Assembly (NCBI RefSeq): GCF_030063305.1
Contig: NZ_JASISV010000001.1
Location: 186,001 to 250,000 of the forward strand
Origin: Salinibacterium sp. G-O1
GTDB taxonomy: Bacteria > Actinomycetota > Actinomycetes > Actinomycetales > Microbacteriaceae
Reading direction: 5' to 3'
DNA: 64,000 nt
Position numbers and translations under genes: made by a program. The notes under the pieces are model-generated. The model was not told where the DNA came from, did not search any database, and was given only the letters and a program-made list of their open reading frames with translations. Of the stretch, positions 35,337 through 45,200 are shown in pieces; the first letter of the stretch is position 1, and each line of letters opens with the position of its first letter.

Positions 35337-36446
35337 GTGACCACTGCCAACACCGATACCTCCGTGGTTGTCATCGGTGCGGGTCAGGCCGGATTGTCCG
35401 TCGCCTACTACCTCAGGCGCCTCGGGCTCGATCCCGGAAATGACTTCGTTCTTCTCGATCGCGGGCCGGGAACCGGCGGCGCCTGGCAGTTCCGCTGGGA
35501 AGCTCTACGCATCGGTTCCGCGCACAAAATCAACGATCTTCCCGGGCTCGACGAGCTCGGGATCAGCTTCGAGACGGCCGATCGCCAGGCGCCGGCGAAA
35601 GATGTCGTCGCCGACTATTACCAGCGCTATGAAGAGCACTACGGCTTCCAGGTCGTCAGGCCAGCGGATGTCACGGCGGTCGAGAATCACAACGCCGATC
35701 TGATCGTGACCCTCGCCGACGGTGATCACGTGCAGCAGGTCACGACCGAGACTGTCGTCAACGCAACGGGAACCTGGGGAGCCCCCTTTGTCCCGTGGTA
35801 CCCCGGGCTTCGCTCCTTCGAGGGCAGGCACGTGCACACCAACGACTACGTCTCGGCTCAAGAATTCGAGGGCGAGCGCGTCGTCGTGGTCGGGGGCGGC
35901 ACCTCCGCCATCGGCTTCCTCCTCGAACTCGAACATGTCGCTTCCGAGATCGCCTGGGTCAGCCGACGTCCCATCGACTTCCTCGAAGACGGCGGCCTCA
36001 ACCTCGAGGCGCGCGTCGAGGCCGTGAAGTTGCAGGATGAGGCGGCTCGGGCCGGTCGTGCTCTGCCGAGCATCGTCAGCGGCACGGGCGTGCCGCGCAC
36101 CCGACGCATCCAGGCCGGCATCGACCGCGGCCTGCTGAAGCCGCGGCCCATGTTCAGCGCCATCGAGCCGCGGGGTGTGAGGTGGGCGGACGGCAGCTTC
36201 CAGGAGGCCGACGCGATCATCTGGTCTACGGGTTTCCGGCCCGAACTCCGGCACCTTTCCTCCCTGAAGCTGCGCGAGAAGGAGGGCGGGATGTCGGTGG
36301 CGGCGGGCGTCGCCCTCGGTGACTCCCGGGTGTTCTTCGCGGGCTACGGCCCCCAGGCCAGCACGATCGGCGCCAACCGGGCTGGCCGCATGATCGCCCG
36401 CCAGGTGATCGCCACCCTCAGCAAGCTGCAGGCGCTGCGCGGATAG
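35337..36446 (+). CDS. FAD/NAD(P)-dependent flavoprotein monooxygenase-like (CzcO family)
   Basis: 369 residues with two Rossmann motifs: VVVIGAGQAGLSVAYYL (FAD) and VVVVGGGTSAIGFLLEL (NADPH), and the late IIWSTGFRPELRHL motif. The FxGxxxHxxxW-like BVMO site is reduced to FEGRHVHTNDY, so it may be a flavin-containing monooxygenase-like or oxidoreductase of unknown substrate. Start GTG 35337 lies 6 bases after a TAACGT box (leaderless). Confidence 0.88.
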   Translation: MTTANTDTSVVVIGAGQAGLSVAYYLRRLGLDPGNDFVLLDRGPGTGGAWQFRWEALRIGSAHKINDLPGLDELGISFETADRQAPAKDVVADYYQRYEEHYGFQVVRPADVTAVENHNADLIVTLADGDHVQQVTTETVVNATGTWGAPFVPWYPGLRSFEGRHVHTNDYVSAQEFEGERVVVVGGGTSAIGFLLELEHVASEIAWVSRRPIDFLEDGGLNLEARVEAVKLQDEAARAGRALPSIVSGTGVPRTRRIQAGIDRGLLKPRPMFSAIEPRGVRWADGSFQEADAIIWSTGFRPELRHLSSLKLREKEGGMSVAAGVALGDSRVFFAGYGPQASTIGANRAGRMIARQVIATLSKLQALRG

Positions 36447-36567
36447 CCCGCTGCGCTCGCCCCTCCCGTCGCGCCGCGCAACCCTGTCCCGCGCGCTCCC
36501 GTGTGGCCGCGCAACCGTGTGCCGCGCGCTCCCGTGTCGCCGCGGCATCCCTGTCCCCCCGCGGCAT

Positions 36568-36646
36568 CCAAATGAAGGAGATTTCTGGCTGAAGGCACGT
36601 TTTGCCAGCAAACTTCGCGGGTGGATGCCATATCTCCTTCATTTGG
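36568..36646. repeat. Palindrome P5 (79 bp, AAATGAAGGAGAT arms)
   Basis: Outer arms CCAAATGAAGGAGAT and ATCTCCTTCATTTGG are perfectly complementary over 15 bases. Inside, CTGGC faces GCCAG around GCACG. Identical outer arms occur in P6 and near-identical ones in P8 at 45816. Confidence 0.9.
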
Positions 36647-36728
36647 GAGTGGCAGGCGGGGCGCCGAGTCCCGCGCGCTCCCGTGTGGCTGCGCGACCGT
36701 GTGCCGCGCTCCCGTCGCGCCGCGGCAT

Positions 36729-36807
36729 CCAAATGAAGGAGATTTCTGGCTGAAGGCACGTTTTGCCAGCAAACTTCGCCCGCGGATGCCATATCTCCTT
36801 CATTTGG
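36729..36807. repeat. Palindrome P6 (79 bp), second copy of P5
   Basis: Same length as P5 and same sequence except for a few bases near the right inner part (GCCCGCGGATGCC in place of GCGGGTGGATGCC). Together with its upstream GC-rich flank it forms a tandem duplication of the P5 unit, offset 161 bases. Confidence 0.9.
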
Positions 36808-36854
36808 GAGCGAGGGAGCGAGGGAGCGAGGGAGCAAGGGAGCGAGGGAGCGAG
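36806..36854. repeat. GGGAGCGA octamer microsatellite
   Basis: About six tandem GGGAGCGA units with one GGGAGCAA variant, overlapping the right end of P6 and ending ~13 bases before the crcB stop codon. A likely slippage hotspot. Confidence 0.85.
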
Positions 36855-36867
36855 TGGGCGGGGCGCC

Positions 36868-37227
36868 TCAGCGCGCGAGCAGGTACCCGGCGGCGGCGGC
36901 GGCAACGCCCAGCACGAGGTTCAGGCCCACACTTAGTGCGGCGACGCGCCACTTTCCCTCGTGCACGAGCTGGATCGTCTCGACGCTGAAAGTGCTGAAG
37001 GTCGTCAGCCCGCCGCACAGGCCGGTGAGCAGGATGAGCCGGATGTCGTCACTCATGCCGCCACTGGCAGCGAGCCCCACGATCACTCCGCCGGCGGCCG
37101 AGCCGACCACGTTCACGATCAGCACCGCCCAGGGCAGCGCGCTGCGTCCCGCGAACGCAAGCACGACGAGGTAGCGGATCACAGCTCCGGCCGCGCCGGC
37201 CAGCATGGTGACGAGGATGACGATCAC
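36868..37227 (-). CDS. crcB: Fluoride channel CrcB/Fluc, second subunit
   Basis: 119 residues, four membrane helices. GAVIRY near the start, NVVGSAAGG, and GGLTTFSTFSVE with the Phe-box motif are Fluc hallmarks. These channels expel fluoride as dual-topology dimers; two tandem genes usually mean an antiparallel heterodimer. Start GTG 37227, 13 bases after the upstream crcB stop. No fluoride riboswitch was seen. Confidence 0.93.
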   Translation of the reverse strand: MIVILVTMLAGAAGAVIRYLVVLAFAGRSALPWAVLIVNVVGSAAGGVIVGLAASGGMSDDIRLILLTGLCGGLTTFSTFSVETIQLVHEGKWRVAALSVGLNLVLGVAAAAAGYLLAR

Positions 37228-37240
37228 GCGGGATGCCCGT

Positions 37241-37621
37241 TCATTCGTTGACCTCGTCGATCGGGGCCCACCGTGCGCGACCGCGGCCGACGGTGAGGCC
37301 AGCGGCAGCGGCACCGAAGCCGAGCAGCAGGGTCAGCGCGAGGTAGAGGGCCGCGGTCATCCACTGGGCTGATGTGGAAAGCGTGACGAGCGAGACCGCC
37401 AACGCCGAGAAGGTGGTGAACGATCCGAGGAGGCCGACGCCGAGCCCGGCGCGAAGCCAGACCGGCGCCCGCTCCCACAGCCGGGCAACAAGTAGGCCAA
37501 GAAGAAACGCGCCGACCACGTTTGCGATGAGCGTCGACACGGGGAACGAGCCGTCGGTGTGGGGGATGACCGCATCCAGGCCGAGGCGCAGTCCGGTGCC
37601 GACCATGCCACCCACGATCAC
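37241..37621 (-). CDS. crcB: Fluoride channel CrcB/Fluc, first subunit
   Basis: 126 residues, four membrane helices. GMVGTGLRLGLD matches the G-x-G-A-x-x-R start region, NVVGAFLLG and GSFTTFSALAVS the pore motifs. The C terminus is short and charged. Start GTG 37621, 23 bases after the stop of the transporter gene on the same strand, so both crcB genes may share its transcript. Partner of the next gene. Confidence 0.93.
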   Translation of the reverse strand: MIVGGMVGTGLRLGLDAVIPHTDGSFPVSTLIANVVGAFLLGLLVARLWERAPVWLRAGLGVGLLGSFTTFSALAVSLVTLSTSAQWMTAALYLALTLLLGFGAAAAGLTVGRGRARWAPIDEVNE

Positions 37622-37644
37622 GGAGGCAAGGTCGCGCGCGGCAC

Positions 37645-39813
37645 CTACTGGGGCGGCGATTCCGGTGCCTTCTTCGGCTTGGCGGAGGGCTTGGCGGCGG
37701 GCTTGGCGGCAGCGGCAGGCTTCGTCGCAGCGGCAGGCCGAGCGGCAGCGGGCTTCGAGGCTGCGGCCTTACCGGCACCCACCGGGGTCTTCGGCCGCAC
37801 AACGGCGGCGGCGGGGGGCATCGGCTTTCTGGCAACCGGTCGCCGGAGCTCGCCGCGCCGATCCTGTCCGGGCAGTGGGCGCGAGCGGCGGCCGTAGATG
37901 AGCGTCGAGGAGTCGAGCAGCCACGGAACGAGCGCGATGACGACGCCGTGGGTGAGGGCGAGCTTGTGACGGATGCGCCTCGACGTGTGGTTGTGCAGCA
38001 GGTTCTCCCACCAGTGACCCACGATGTAGTGCGGTGTGTAGATGGTGATGACCTCGGGGCCGTTGTGCTCCCGGCGGAACCGGATGTACTTGGCCAAGGG
38101 TGCGCTGATGTCCCGGTATGGCGACTCGAGGATGTTCAGCGGAACCTTGATGTTCTGGGCGATCCAGTCCTTCTCGAGCTGGTCTGTCGCGGCGTCGTCG
38201 ATGGAGACGTGCACGGCTTCGATCGAGTTGTGGCGGGCGGCGATCGCGTAGTCGAGGGCTTTCAGCACGGGCTTCTGCATCCGGCCGACGAGCACGATCG
38301 CGTGGTCGCCCTCCGAACCGAACATGGTGGTCGGGTCGGCCGCGATCTCCTTGTCGACGTCACGGTAATACCGGTTCACGCCGAGCATCAGGGTGAACAG
38401 GATGGGCATGATCAGGTAGACGAGCCAGGCGCCGTGAGTGAACTTGGTGACCGTGACGACGATCAGCACCATCGCGGTCATGGTCGCCCCGAGCGCGTTG
38501 ATGACGAGACTCCGCCACACGCCGACGGGATCCGCGCAGCCGTCGCGCAGCATCCTGAGCCAGTGCCGCACCATGCCGATCTGGCCGAGCGTGAACGAGA
38601 TGAACACCCCGATGATGTACAGCTGGATAAGCGCCGTGACATCGGCCTGGTACACCACCAGAATCACTGCGGCAACGACCGCGAGGATGATCACGCCGTT
38701 GGAGAAGATCAGTCGGTCGCCGCGCGTGGAGAGCGATTTGGGGGCGTAGCGGTCGGTGGCGAGCACCGAACCCAGAAGCGGGAAGCCGTTGAAGGCGGTG
38801 TTGGCGGCGAGCAGCAGCACGGCTGCCGTTGCGCCCTGGATCAGGAAGAACAGGATGCTGTTGTTGCCGAAGGTGGATGACGCCAGCTGCGCGACGAGAC
38901 TGCGCTGCGGGATGTCCTCACAGTTTGCGTAGCCGACGAGATGGCACGCGTCTTCGGCGTAGTGCACTCCGGCGATCAGTGCCAGGGCGACGAGACCGAC
39001 GAACAGGGTGATGGCGATCGCGCCCATCGCGACGAGAGTCTTCTGCGCGTTTTGTATATGCGGCTTGCGGAATGCAGGCACGCCGTTGGAGATGGCCTCG
39101 ACGCCCGTGAGGGCGGCGCATCCACTGGCGAAGGAGCGCAGCAGCAGCAGGATGATGCCGGCCTGGGTGAGGTTCTCGGCCTGCACGACGTAGCCAGCGC
39201 TCTCGGCAACGGGCGGGTCGCCGGCGATGGTGCGACCGAGACCGACCACGACCATCACCGCGATGCTGCCGATGAACAGGTAGGTGGGAACCGCGAACGC
39301 CTTGCTCGATTCACGCACACCACGCAGGTTCACGGCGGCCAGCAGGATGATGAAACCCACCGCGATCTCGATCCGGAACGGGTTGAGGGAGGGGATCGCC
39401 GAAATGATGTTGTCGACACCGGATGCCACAGACACCGCGACCGTCAGCACGTAGTCGACCAGCAGGGCAGACGCCACGACCAGCCCGGCCTTCTCGCCGA
39501 GGTTCTTCGACGCGACCTCGTAGTCGCCGCCGCCGCTCGGATACGCCTTGATGAGCTGCCGGTACGACAACACCACCACGATGAGCAGGATCACGACTGC
39601 CGCGGCAACCCACGGCGCGAACGAGAGGAAGGCGAGCCCGCCGATCAGGAGAATCATCAGCAGTTCCTGCGGCGCGTAGGCCACCGACGAGAGCGGGTCG
39701 CTCGCGAAGATGGGCAGCGCAAGGTGCTTCGGCAGCAGCTGGCCCTCAAGTTTTTCGGAGGCGAGAGGCTCCCCGATGATCCACCTCTTGGGCGACCGTG
39801 CTTCACTCGTCAC
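37645..39813 (-). CDS. APC/KUP-type transporter resembling potassium importer KimA
   Basis: 722 residues: about twelve membrane helices (~25-500), a soluble universal-stress-like domain (~500-650: GDHAIVLVGRMQKPVLKALDYA to VITIYTPHYIVGHWWENLLHN) and an Ala/Lys/Pro-rich tail (last ~65). PKHLALPIFASDPLSSVAYA and AYPSGGGDYEVASKNLGEKAG resemble KimA (YdaO), the c-di-AMP-controlled K+ importer of firmicutes; an amino-acid permease is the alternative. GTG 39813 starts the conserved VTSEARSPKRW part; TTG 39849 would add 12 residues. The ~110-base gap upstream holds palindrome P7 and no room for a ydaO riboswitch. Confidence 0.8.
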   Translation of the reverse strand: MTSEARSPKRWIIGEPLASEKLEGQLLPKHLALPIFASDPLSSVAYAPQELLMILLIGGLAFLSFAPWVAAAVVILLIVVVLSYRQLIKAYPSGGGDYEVASKNLGEKAGLVVASALLVDYVLTVAVSVASGVDNIISAIPSLNPFRIEIAVGFIILLAAVNLRGVRESSKAFAVPTYLFIGSIAVMVVVGLGRTIAGDPPVAESAGYVVQAENLTQAGIILLLLRSFASGCAALTGVEAISNGVPAFRKPHIQNAQKTLVAMGAIAITLFVGLVALALIAGVHYAEDACHLVGYANCEDIPQRSLVAQLASSTFGNNSILFFLIQGATAAVLLLAANTAFNGFPLLGSVLATDRYAPKSLSTRGDRLIFSNGVIILAVVAAVILVVYQADVTALIQLYIIGVFISFTLGQIGMVRHWLRMLRDGCADPVGVWRSLVINALGATMTAMVLIVVTVTKFTHGAWLVYLIMPILFTLMLGVNRYYRDVDKEIAADPTTMFGSEGDHAIVLVGRMQKPVLKALDYAIAARHNSIEAVHVSIDDAATDQLEKDWIAQNIKVPLNILESPYRDISAPLAKYIRFRREHNGPEVITIYTPHYIVGHWWENLLHNHTSRRIRHKLALTHGVVIALVPWLLDSSTLIYGRRSRPLPGQDRRGELRRPVARKPMPPAAAVVRPKTPVGAGKAAASKPAAARPAAATKPAAAAKPAAKPSAKPKKAPESPPQ

Positions 39814-39902
39814 GAGGGATGACCCTACTCCTCGCCACGGGGCTGTCAACGCCTAGCGCGTGACCGTTATCTGCGGCACGTGCGCCAGCCCCTCCCTCCT
39901 TC

Positions 39903-39981
39903 GGAAATTCAGGAAATCCTGACGCTACGGACGAGCTTGCGCGCCCAGGGCAGGGTTCGGCAGCGGATCTCCTGAATTTCC
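39903..39981. repeat. Palindrome P7 overlapping the yczE-like stop
   Basis: Arms GGAAATTCAGGAAATCC (39903-39919) and GGATCTCCTGAATTTCC (39965-39981) pair at 16 of 17 bases. Just inside the left arm is TGACGCTACGG, close to the left core of P1/P2. The stop codon TAG of the YczE-like gene lies in that core, so ~19 C-terminal residues are repeat-encoded. Confidence 0.8.
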
Positions 39982-40608
39982 AACGGTTGGGGAGGTCGCC
40001 GGCGCGCGCCCGGCCGCGGTGTCTCCGCCCGGCACCCGCAGCAGGGGCAGTGCAACGTTGACCATCGGCCCGATCAGCAGCGCGAATGCGAGAGTGCCGA
40101 GCCCGACGGTGCCGCCGAGAGCCCAGCCGATCGCAAGAACCGTCACCTCGATCGAGGTGCGCACGGCCCAGATGGGCCAGCCGGTACGCCGATGGATGCC
40201 CGTCATGAGTCCGTCGCGAGGGCCGGGCCCGAACCGCGCCCCGATGTACAGGCCCGTGGCGATGGCCAGCAGGACCAGTCCGCCCGCGAGCAGCAGGATC
40301 TGGGCCACGAGTGAGTCTGGCTCCGGCAGCATCCACAGGCCGACCTCGATGGACGGGCCGATCAGCAGCACGTTGGCGACGGTGCCGACCCCGGGTTTCT
40401 GCCGGATGGGGATCCACAGCAGCAGCACCACAACTCCGATGGCGTTGGTCACGATCGCGAAGTTGAGGCCGGTGTGCAGCACGACCCCCTGGCTGAGCAC
40501 GTCCCAGGGCGAGGCGCCGAGCGCGCCTTCGAGCATCATCGCAATGGCGAAGCCGTAGAGGAACAGGCCGACGAGCAGTTGCGCGACGCGGCGGGACATG
40601 AGGAGCAT
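39925..40608 (-). CDS. YczE/YitT-type membrane protein
   Basis: 227 residues with five or six membrane helices: MSRRVAQLLVGLFLYGFAIA start, GASPWDVLSQGVVLHTG and GARFGPGPRDGLMTGIHRR motifs are typical of YczE, a membrane family tied in Bacillus to surfactin regulation, activity unknown. Start ATG 40608 (40599 also possible). Divergent from the MocR regulator, the classic yczR-yczE layout. Its C terminus after ~205 is encoded by palindrome P7 and looks unstructured (NSGDPLPNPALGAQARP). Confidence 0.82.
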   Translation of the reverse strand: MLLMSRRVAQLLVGLFLYGFAIAMMLEGALGASPWDVLSQGVVLHTGLNFAIVTNAIGVVVLLLWIPIRQKPGVGTVANVLLIGPSIEVGLWMLPEPDSLVAQILLLAGGLVLLAIATGLYIGARFGPGPRDGLMTGIHRRTGWPIWAVRTSIEVTVLAIGWALGGTVGLGTLAFALLIGPMVNVALPLLRVPGGDTAAGRAPATSPTVGNSGDPLPNPALGAQARP

Positions 40609-40669
40609 GACTGCAATCCAATTGCACGATTGGACTGTGAACAAGATGCCAATTCCGTATAGTGGCGTC
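40609..40669. promoter_or_regulatory. Divergent operator/promoter between YczE-like and MocR genes
   Basis: 61 bases. CCAAT at 40618 faces ATTGG at 40629-40633, and a third CCAATT lies at 40649-40654, giving repeated CCAAT boxes fit for a MocR dimer. TATAGT at 40658-40663 ends 6 bases before the MocR ATG, so that mRNA is likely leaderless. Confidence 0.55.
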
Positions 40670-42082
40670 ATGACTCTGGTTTCCGCGCGCGTATTGGCCT
40701 CGATGCTGACCGGATGGCGGGACGGCGGGGTCGCGTACACGGCGCTTGCAGGCCGCATCCGGCTGCTCGCGCTCGACGGCAGGGTGGCGGCCGGCACCCG
40801 TCTGCCGGCCGAACGCGAACTGGCCGCGCAACTTCAGATCAGCCGCACCACCGTGACTGCCGCCTACGCCGAGCTTCGGGATGCCGGCTACCTCACCAGC
40901 GTGCGCGGTTCCGGCAGCGTGGTGCAGCTTCCGTACCGGGTTCCCGTGCAGAGCGAGTTCCAGCCCGGATATCTGGACTTCAGCAAGGCCACCCTCCCGG
41001 CAATCCCCGGAATCGTCGCCGCTGCACAGGAGGCCGTTGAGCAGCTCCCCGCTTACCTCGGCGATTCCGGATTCGATCCCGTGGGCATCCCGGCCCTGAG
41101 AGAAGCGCTCGCCGACCGCTACACGGCCAGGGGCCTGCCCACAGATCCCGACCAGATCATGGTGACCATCGGCGCCCAGCACGCGATCTCGCTGGTGGCC
41201 CGCACGATCATGGCGCGCGGCGATCGCGCCCTCATCGAGAACCCCACATACCCGCACGCGATCGACTCGCTGAAGGCGGCCGGTGCGCGCCTCGTGCCCG
41301 TGAGCGTGACTTCGGATGGCGGCTGGGACGAACTCGCGCTCGAGCAGGCCATCCAGCGCACCAGCCCCTCGCTCGGCTACCTCATGCCAGACCACCACAA
41401 CCCGACCGGCGTCTCGATGTCGGTCGAACTGAAGCAGCGCGTGCTCGCGCTCGCGGCCAGGCACGGCACGACGCTCATCGCCGACGAGACGATGGGCGAG
41501 CTCGGGCTCGACACCGGGCCGGTGCTTCCCTTCGCGGCGCACGGCAGCGCGATCCTGGTCGGCTCGGTCGGCAAGACCGTGTGGGGCGGGGTGCGGGTCG
41601 GGTGGATCCGGGCGGATCGCACGGTCATCCAGCGGCTGGTCAGGGCCCGGTCGGCCGGCGATCTCGGCACGCCCCTGATCGAACAGCTGATCGTGCTGAA
41701 CCTGCTGCGCGACTTCGACTCGATTCTCGACTCACGACGGGCCTACCTGCGCGAGGGCCGCGAGCGGCTCGAACGACTGCTGGTCGAGCGCCTGCCGGAA
41801 TGGACGGTTCCGCACGTCGGCGGCGGTCTCACGACCTGGGTGAACCTCGGGCACGCGGTCAGCTCGCAACTCGCCCTCGCCGCGCGAAACGAGGGCCTGG
41901 TCATCGCGGCGGGCCCCCGCTTCGGTGTCGACGGCGCCTTCGAGAGATTCCTGCGCATCCCGTTCTCGTATTCGGCCGACGAGACAGAACGAGGGGTGGA
42001 TGCCCTTGCGCGCGCCTGGGCGTCGGTGGGCCGCCATCCGATCGCGGAGCCGGTGCACGACTTCGCCGCGAGCGTGGTGTGA
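40670..42082 (+). CDS. MocR-family regulator (GntR HTH + aminotransferase-like domain)
   Basis: 470 residues. N-terminal GntR winged helix (AGRIRLLALDGRVAAGTRLP, AERELAAQLQISRTTVTAAY), a linker, then a fold-type I PLP domain; DHHNPTGVSM, LIADETMGELGLD and SVGKTVWGGVRVGW (with the expected PLP Lys) are visible. MocR proteins sense PLP or amines through this domain. ATG 40670 fits the TATAGT box. The likely target is the divergent yczE-like gene and itself. Confidence 0.93.
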   Translation: MTLVSARVLASMLTGWRDGGVAYTALAGRIRLLALDGRVAAGTRLPAERELAAQLQISRTTVTAAYAELRDAGYLTSVRGSGSVVQLPYRVPVQSEFQPGYLDFSKATLPAIPGIVAAAQEAVEQLPAYLGDSGFDPVGIPALREALADRYTARGLPTDPDQIMVTIGAQHAISLVARTIMARGDRALIENPTYPHAIDSLKAAGARLVPVSVTSDGGWDELALEQAIQRTSPSLGYLMPDHHNPTGVSMSVELKQRVLALAARHGTTLIADETMGELGLDTGPVLPFAAHGSAILVGSVGKTVWGGVRVGWIRADRTVIQRLVRARSAGDLGTPLIEQLIVLNLLRDFDSILDSRRAYLREGRERLERLLVERLPEWTVPHVGGGLTTWVNLGHAVSSQLALAARNEGLVIAAGPRFGVDGAFERFLRIPFSYSADETERGVDALARAWASVGRHPIAEPVHDFAASVV

Positions 42083-42213
42083 CCCGAAGGATGGCCGAAT
42101 AATCCGCTCGGAGTACGTAATTCAAAGCGGACGCGGGGATAATCCATAGCAGGCACACAGCAGTGCTGACTGTCGTCAACCATCTGGCCACCCCCAGCAG
42201 CAGAGAGTTCTCC

Positions 42214-45200
42214 GTGCATCTTTTCTCCGTGTTCAGCCTGCGAAACCGGGCGCTCATCGCCCTGGTGACCATCGTCATCGGCGTTTTCGGCGGCATCTCG
42301 CTGACCTCCCTGAAGCAGGAGCTGATCCCGAGCCTGTCGCTGCCGCAGATTTTCATCATCACGACATACCCGGGCGCCGCCCCCGCCGTCGTCGACAAGG
42401 ATGTGTCGACCCCGATCGAGGCTGCGATCCAGGGGGTTGCCGGCCTCGAGTCAAGCCGCTCCACGTCGAGCGCGAACGTCTCCAGCGTGACCGCGTCGTT
42501 CACCTACGGCACCAACATCGCGACGGCGGAGCAGAAGGTCCAGCTGGCCATCAACCGGCTCTCCAACCTGCCGGATGCTGCCCAAACCCAGGTTCTGACG
42601 TTCAACTTCTCGGACCTTCCGGTCATCCAGATCGCCGTGTCGAGCGACATGAACCCGGACGACCTCTCGGCGAAGCTCGAGAACTCGACCATCGTCGACC
42701 TGAAGAAGCTCAACGATGTGAGCGACGTCAGTCTGCTGGGCAGCACGGCGAAGCGCGTGGTGATCACACCCAATCAGGATGAGCTGTTCGCGCGTGGCCT
42801 GAGCAACCAGGCGCTCCGGGACGCCCTCGACGCCAACGGCGTGCTGCTGCCGGCGGGTCAGATCACCGAAGACGACAAGACCCTGACCGTTCAGGCCGGA
42901 TCCAGGCTGTCGACCGTCGAGCAGATCGCGGCGCTCCCGCTCCTCGGCGGCAATACCGGCGGCGTCGTCACCATGACGGATGTCGCGACCGTCGAACTGC
43001 GGGACGACCCCGTTACCGGCATTTCACGCGTCAACGGCGAACCCGCCCTCACGATCGCGATCACCAAGACCCCCGCCGGCAACACGGTCGCGGTGTCTCA
43101 GGATGTGCGTGACCTTATCCCCGAACTCGAGAAGTCGCTCGGGCAGAACACGAAGTTCACGACCGCCTTCGATCAGGCGCCCTTCATCGAGGAGTCCATC
43201 AACTCGCTCGCCACCGAGGGCCTTCTCGGGCTCGTCTTCGCGGTGCTCGTCATCCTGTTGTTCCTGCTGTCGGTGCGATCGACGCTCGTCACGGCGATCT
43301 CGATCCCGGCATCCGTTCTCATCACCTTCATCGGGATGCAGGCCTCCGGGTACTCGCTCAACATCATTACGCTCGGGGCGCTGACGATCTCGATCGGTCG
43401 TGTCGTGGACGACTCGATCGTGGTGATCGAGAACATCAAGCGGCACATCGGACTCGGCGAGGAGAAGCTTCCCGCCATCCTCGCCGCCGTCAAGGAGGTC
43501 GCCGGGGCGATCACGGCATCGACGGCCACCACGATCGCGGTGTTCCTGCCCCTCGCCCTCGTCGGCGACATCACGGGCGAGCTGTTCCGACCGTTCGCCC
43601 TCACGGTGACGATCGCGCTCGCGGCATCCCTCTTCGTCTCGCTCACCATCGTGCCCGTGCTGGCTTACTGGTTCCTCGGCAACAAGCAGCCCAGCAAGCA
43701 CGCCGGCTCGATGCCGGTTGGCGGCCAGCCCTCAGACCTGGCCGAGGCGCCCAATCGACTGCAGCGGGGCTACCTCCCGGTGCTGAACTTCACGCTCAAG
43801 CGCCCTGTCGCGGTCATTCTTGCCGCGGTGCTGCTGCTCGGCGGAACCGTCGCGCTGCTGCCCTTCATGAAGACCAACTTCATTGGCGACAGCGGGCAGA
43901 ACACGCTGACGGTGAGCCAGACCCTTCCCCTCGGCGCGAGCCTGCAGGCCAAGGATGACGCGGCGATGAAGGTCGAGTCAGCGCTGGCCGACATCGACGG
44001 GGTCGAGACTGTGCAGCTCTCGATCGGCTCGAGCGGAAGCTCGCTGCGCTCCGCATTCACCGGATCAGGCGGAGCCACCTTCTCACTCACGACCGACCCC
44101 GACGTCGACCAGGTGAAGCTGCAGGCCGACGTGCGCGAGGCGGTGGCCAAAATCGCAGACTCCGGCGAAATCACCCTGCAGGCCGCTGGCGGAGGGTTCG
44201 CGTCATCCACCATCGACGTCAACATCACCGCAACAGGCGAGACAGAGCTGCGGGATGCCGCCGACGCCGTTCTCGCGAAGATGCAGGGTCTCGACGTGGT
44301 TGCCGAGGCATCCAGCAACCTGTCCAACGACCAGCCGTTCATCTCCATTGCCGTCGACCGTGACAAGGCGGCGCAGTCCGGGCTGAGCGAGATCGCCGTC
44401 GGCGGCATCGTCACCGCGGCGATGAACCCGTCATCGGTGGGTTCGGTGGTCATCGATGAGAAGACACTCTCGATCTACATTCTCAACGATGCTGCGCCGA
44501 CGACGGTGCAGCAGCTGCGGGACTTCTCGATCCCGACCGCGACCGGCCTCGTGCCGCTCTCCGATCTCGCGACCGTGGAGGAGCAGAACGGCCCGGCCAA
44601 CATCACCGCGATCAAGGGTCAGCGCAGCGCGACAGTCAGCGTGACGCCCAACAGTGACGACGTCGGAACCGCGTCAGCGCAGGTCTCACAGGCGCTCGAC
44701 TCGCTGACGCTCCCGGCCGGGGCGGACGCGACCCTCGGTGGGGTCACCTCGCAGCAGGCCGACGCGTTCAGCCAGCTGGGGCTCGCGCTGCTCGTCGCCA
44801 TCCTCATCGTCTACGTGGTGATGGTTGCGACGTTCAAGAGCCTCCGCCAGCCGCTGCTGCTGCTGGTGTCTGTGCCGTTCGCGGCGACCGGTGCGATCGT
44901 GCTTCAGGTGCTGTCTGGCATCCCGCTCGGCGTCGCATCGCTCATCGGTGTGCTGATGCTCATCGGAATCGTCGTCACCAACGCCATCGTGCTCGTCGAC
45001 CTGATCAACCAGTACCGGGCGCGAGGGATGAAGGTGCGCGAGGCGATCCTGCAGGGCGCGTCTCGTCGTCTGCGTCCGATCCTGATGACGGCGGCGGCCA
45101 CCATCTTCGCGCTGCTGCCACTCGGGATCGGGTTCACCGGCAACGGCGGCTTCATCTCGCAGCCGCTCGCGATCATCGTGATCGGCGGACTCGTGTCATC

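Larger units (their letters stand above)
36447..36867. other. 421-base non-coding region with duplicated palindromes
   Basis: No gene is supported. It contains two copies of a ~150-base unit: GCGCGCTCCCGTGTGGC-type GC-rich sequence followed by a 79-base palindrome (P5 at 36568, P6 at 36729), spaced 161 bases apart, then an 8-base microsatellite. Open frames on both strands here (for example 36639-36905) consist of translated repeats and are rejected. Confidence 0.8.

Noticed and set aside
36639-36905. Small minus-strand frame near crcB with repeated SLAPSLPRS
   Set aside because: Product is translated microsatellite and palindrome; no conserved start, no ribosome site.
37622-37660. Fluoride riboswitch ahead of crcB
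   Set aside because: Only 23 bases separate the two genes; no room for the aptamer.
39814-39924. c-di-AMP (ydaO) riboswitch ahead of the KimA-like gene
   Set aside because: The space is only ~110 bases, is largely filled by palindrome P7 and shows no conserved ydaO core.
39803-41542. 579-codon minus-strand open frame
   Set aside because: Antisense to the MocR gene and overlapping the YczE-like gene in another frame; no recognisable protein.
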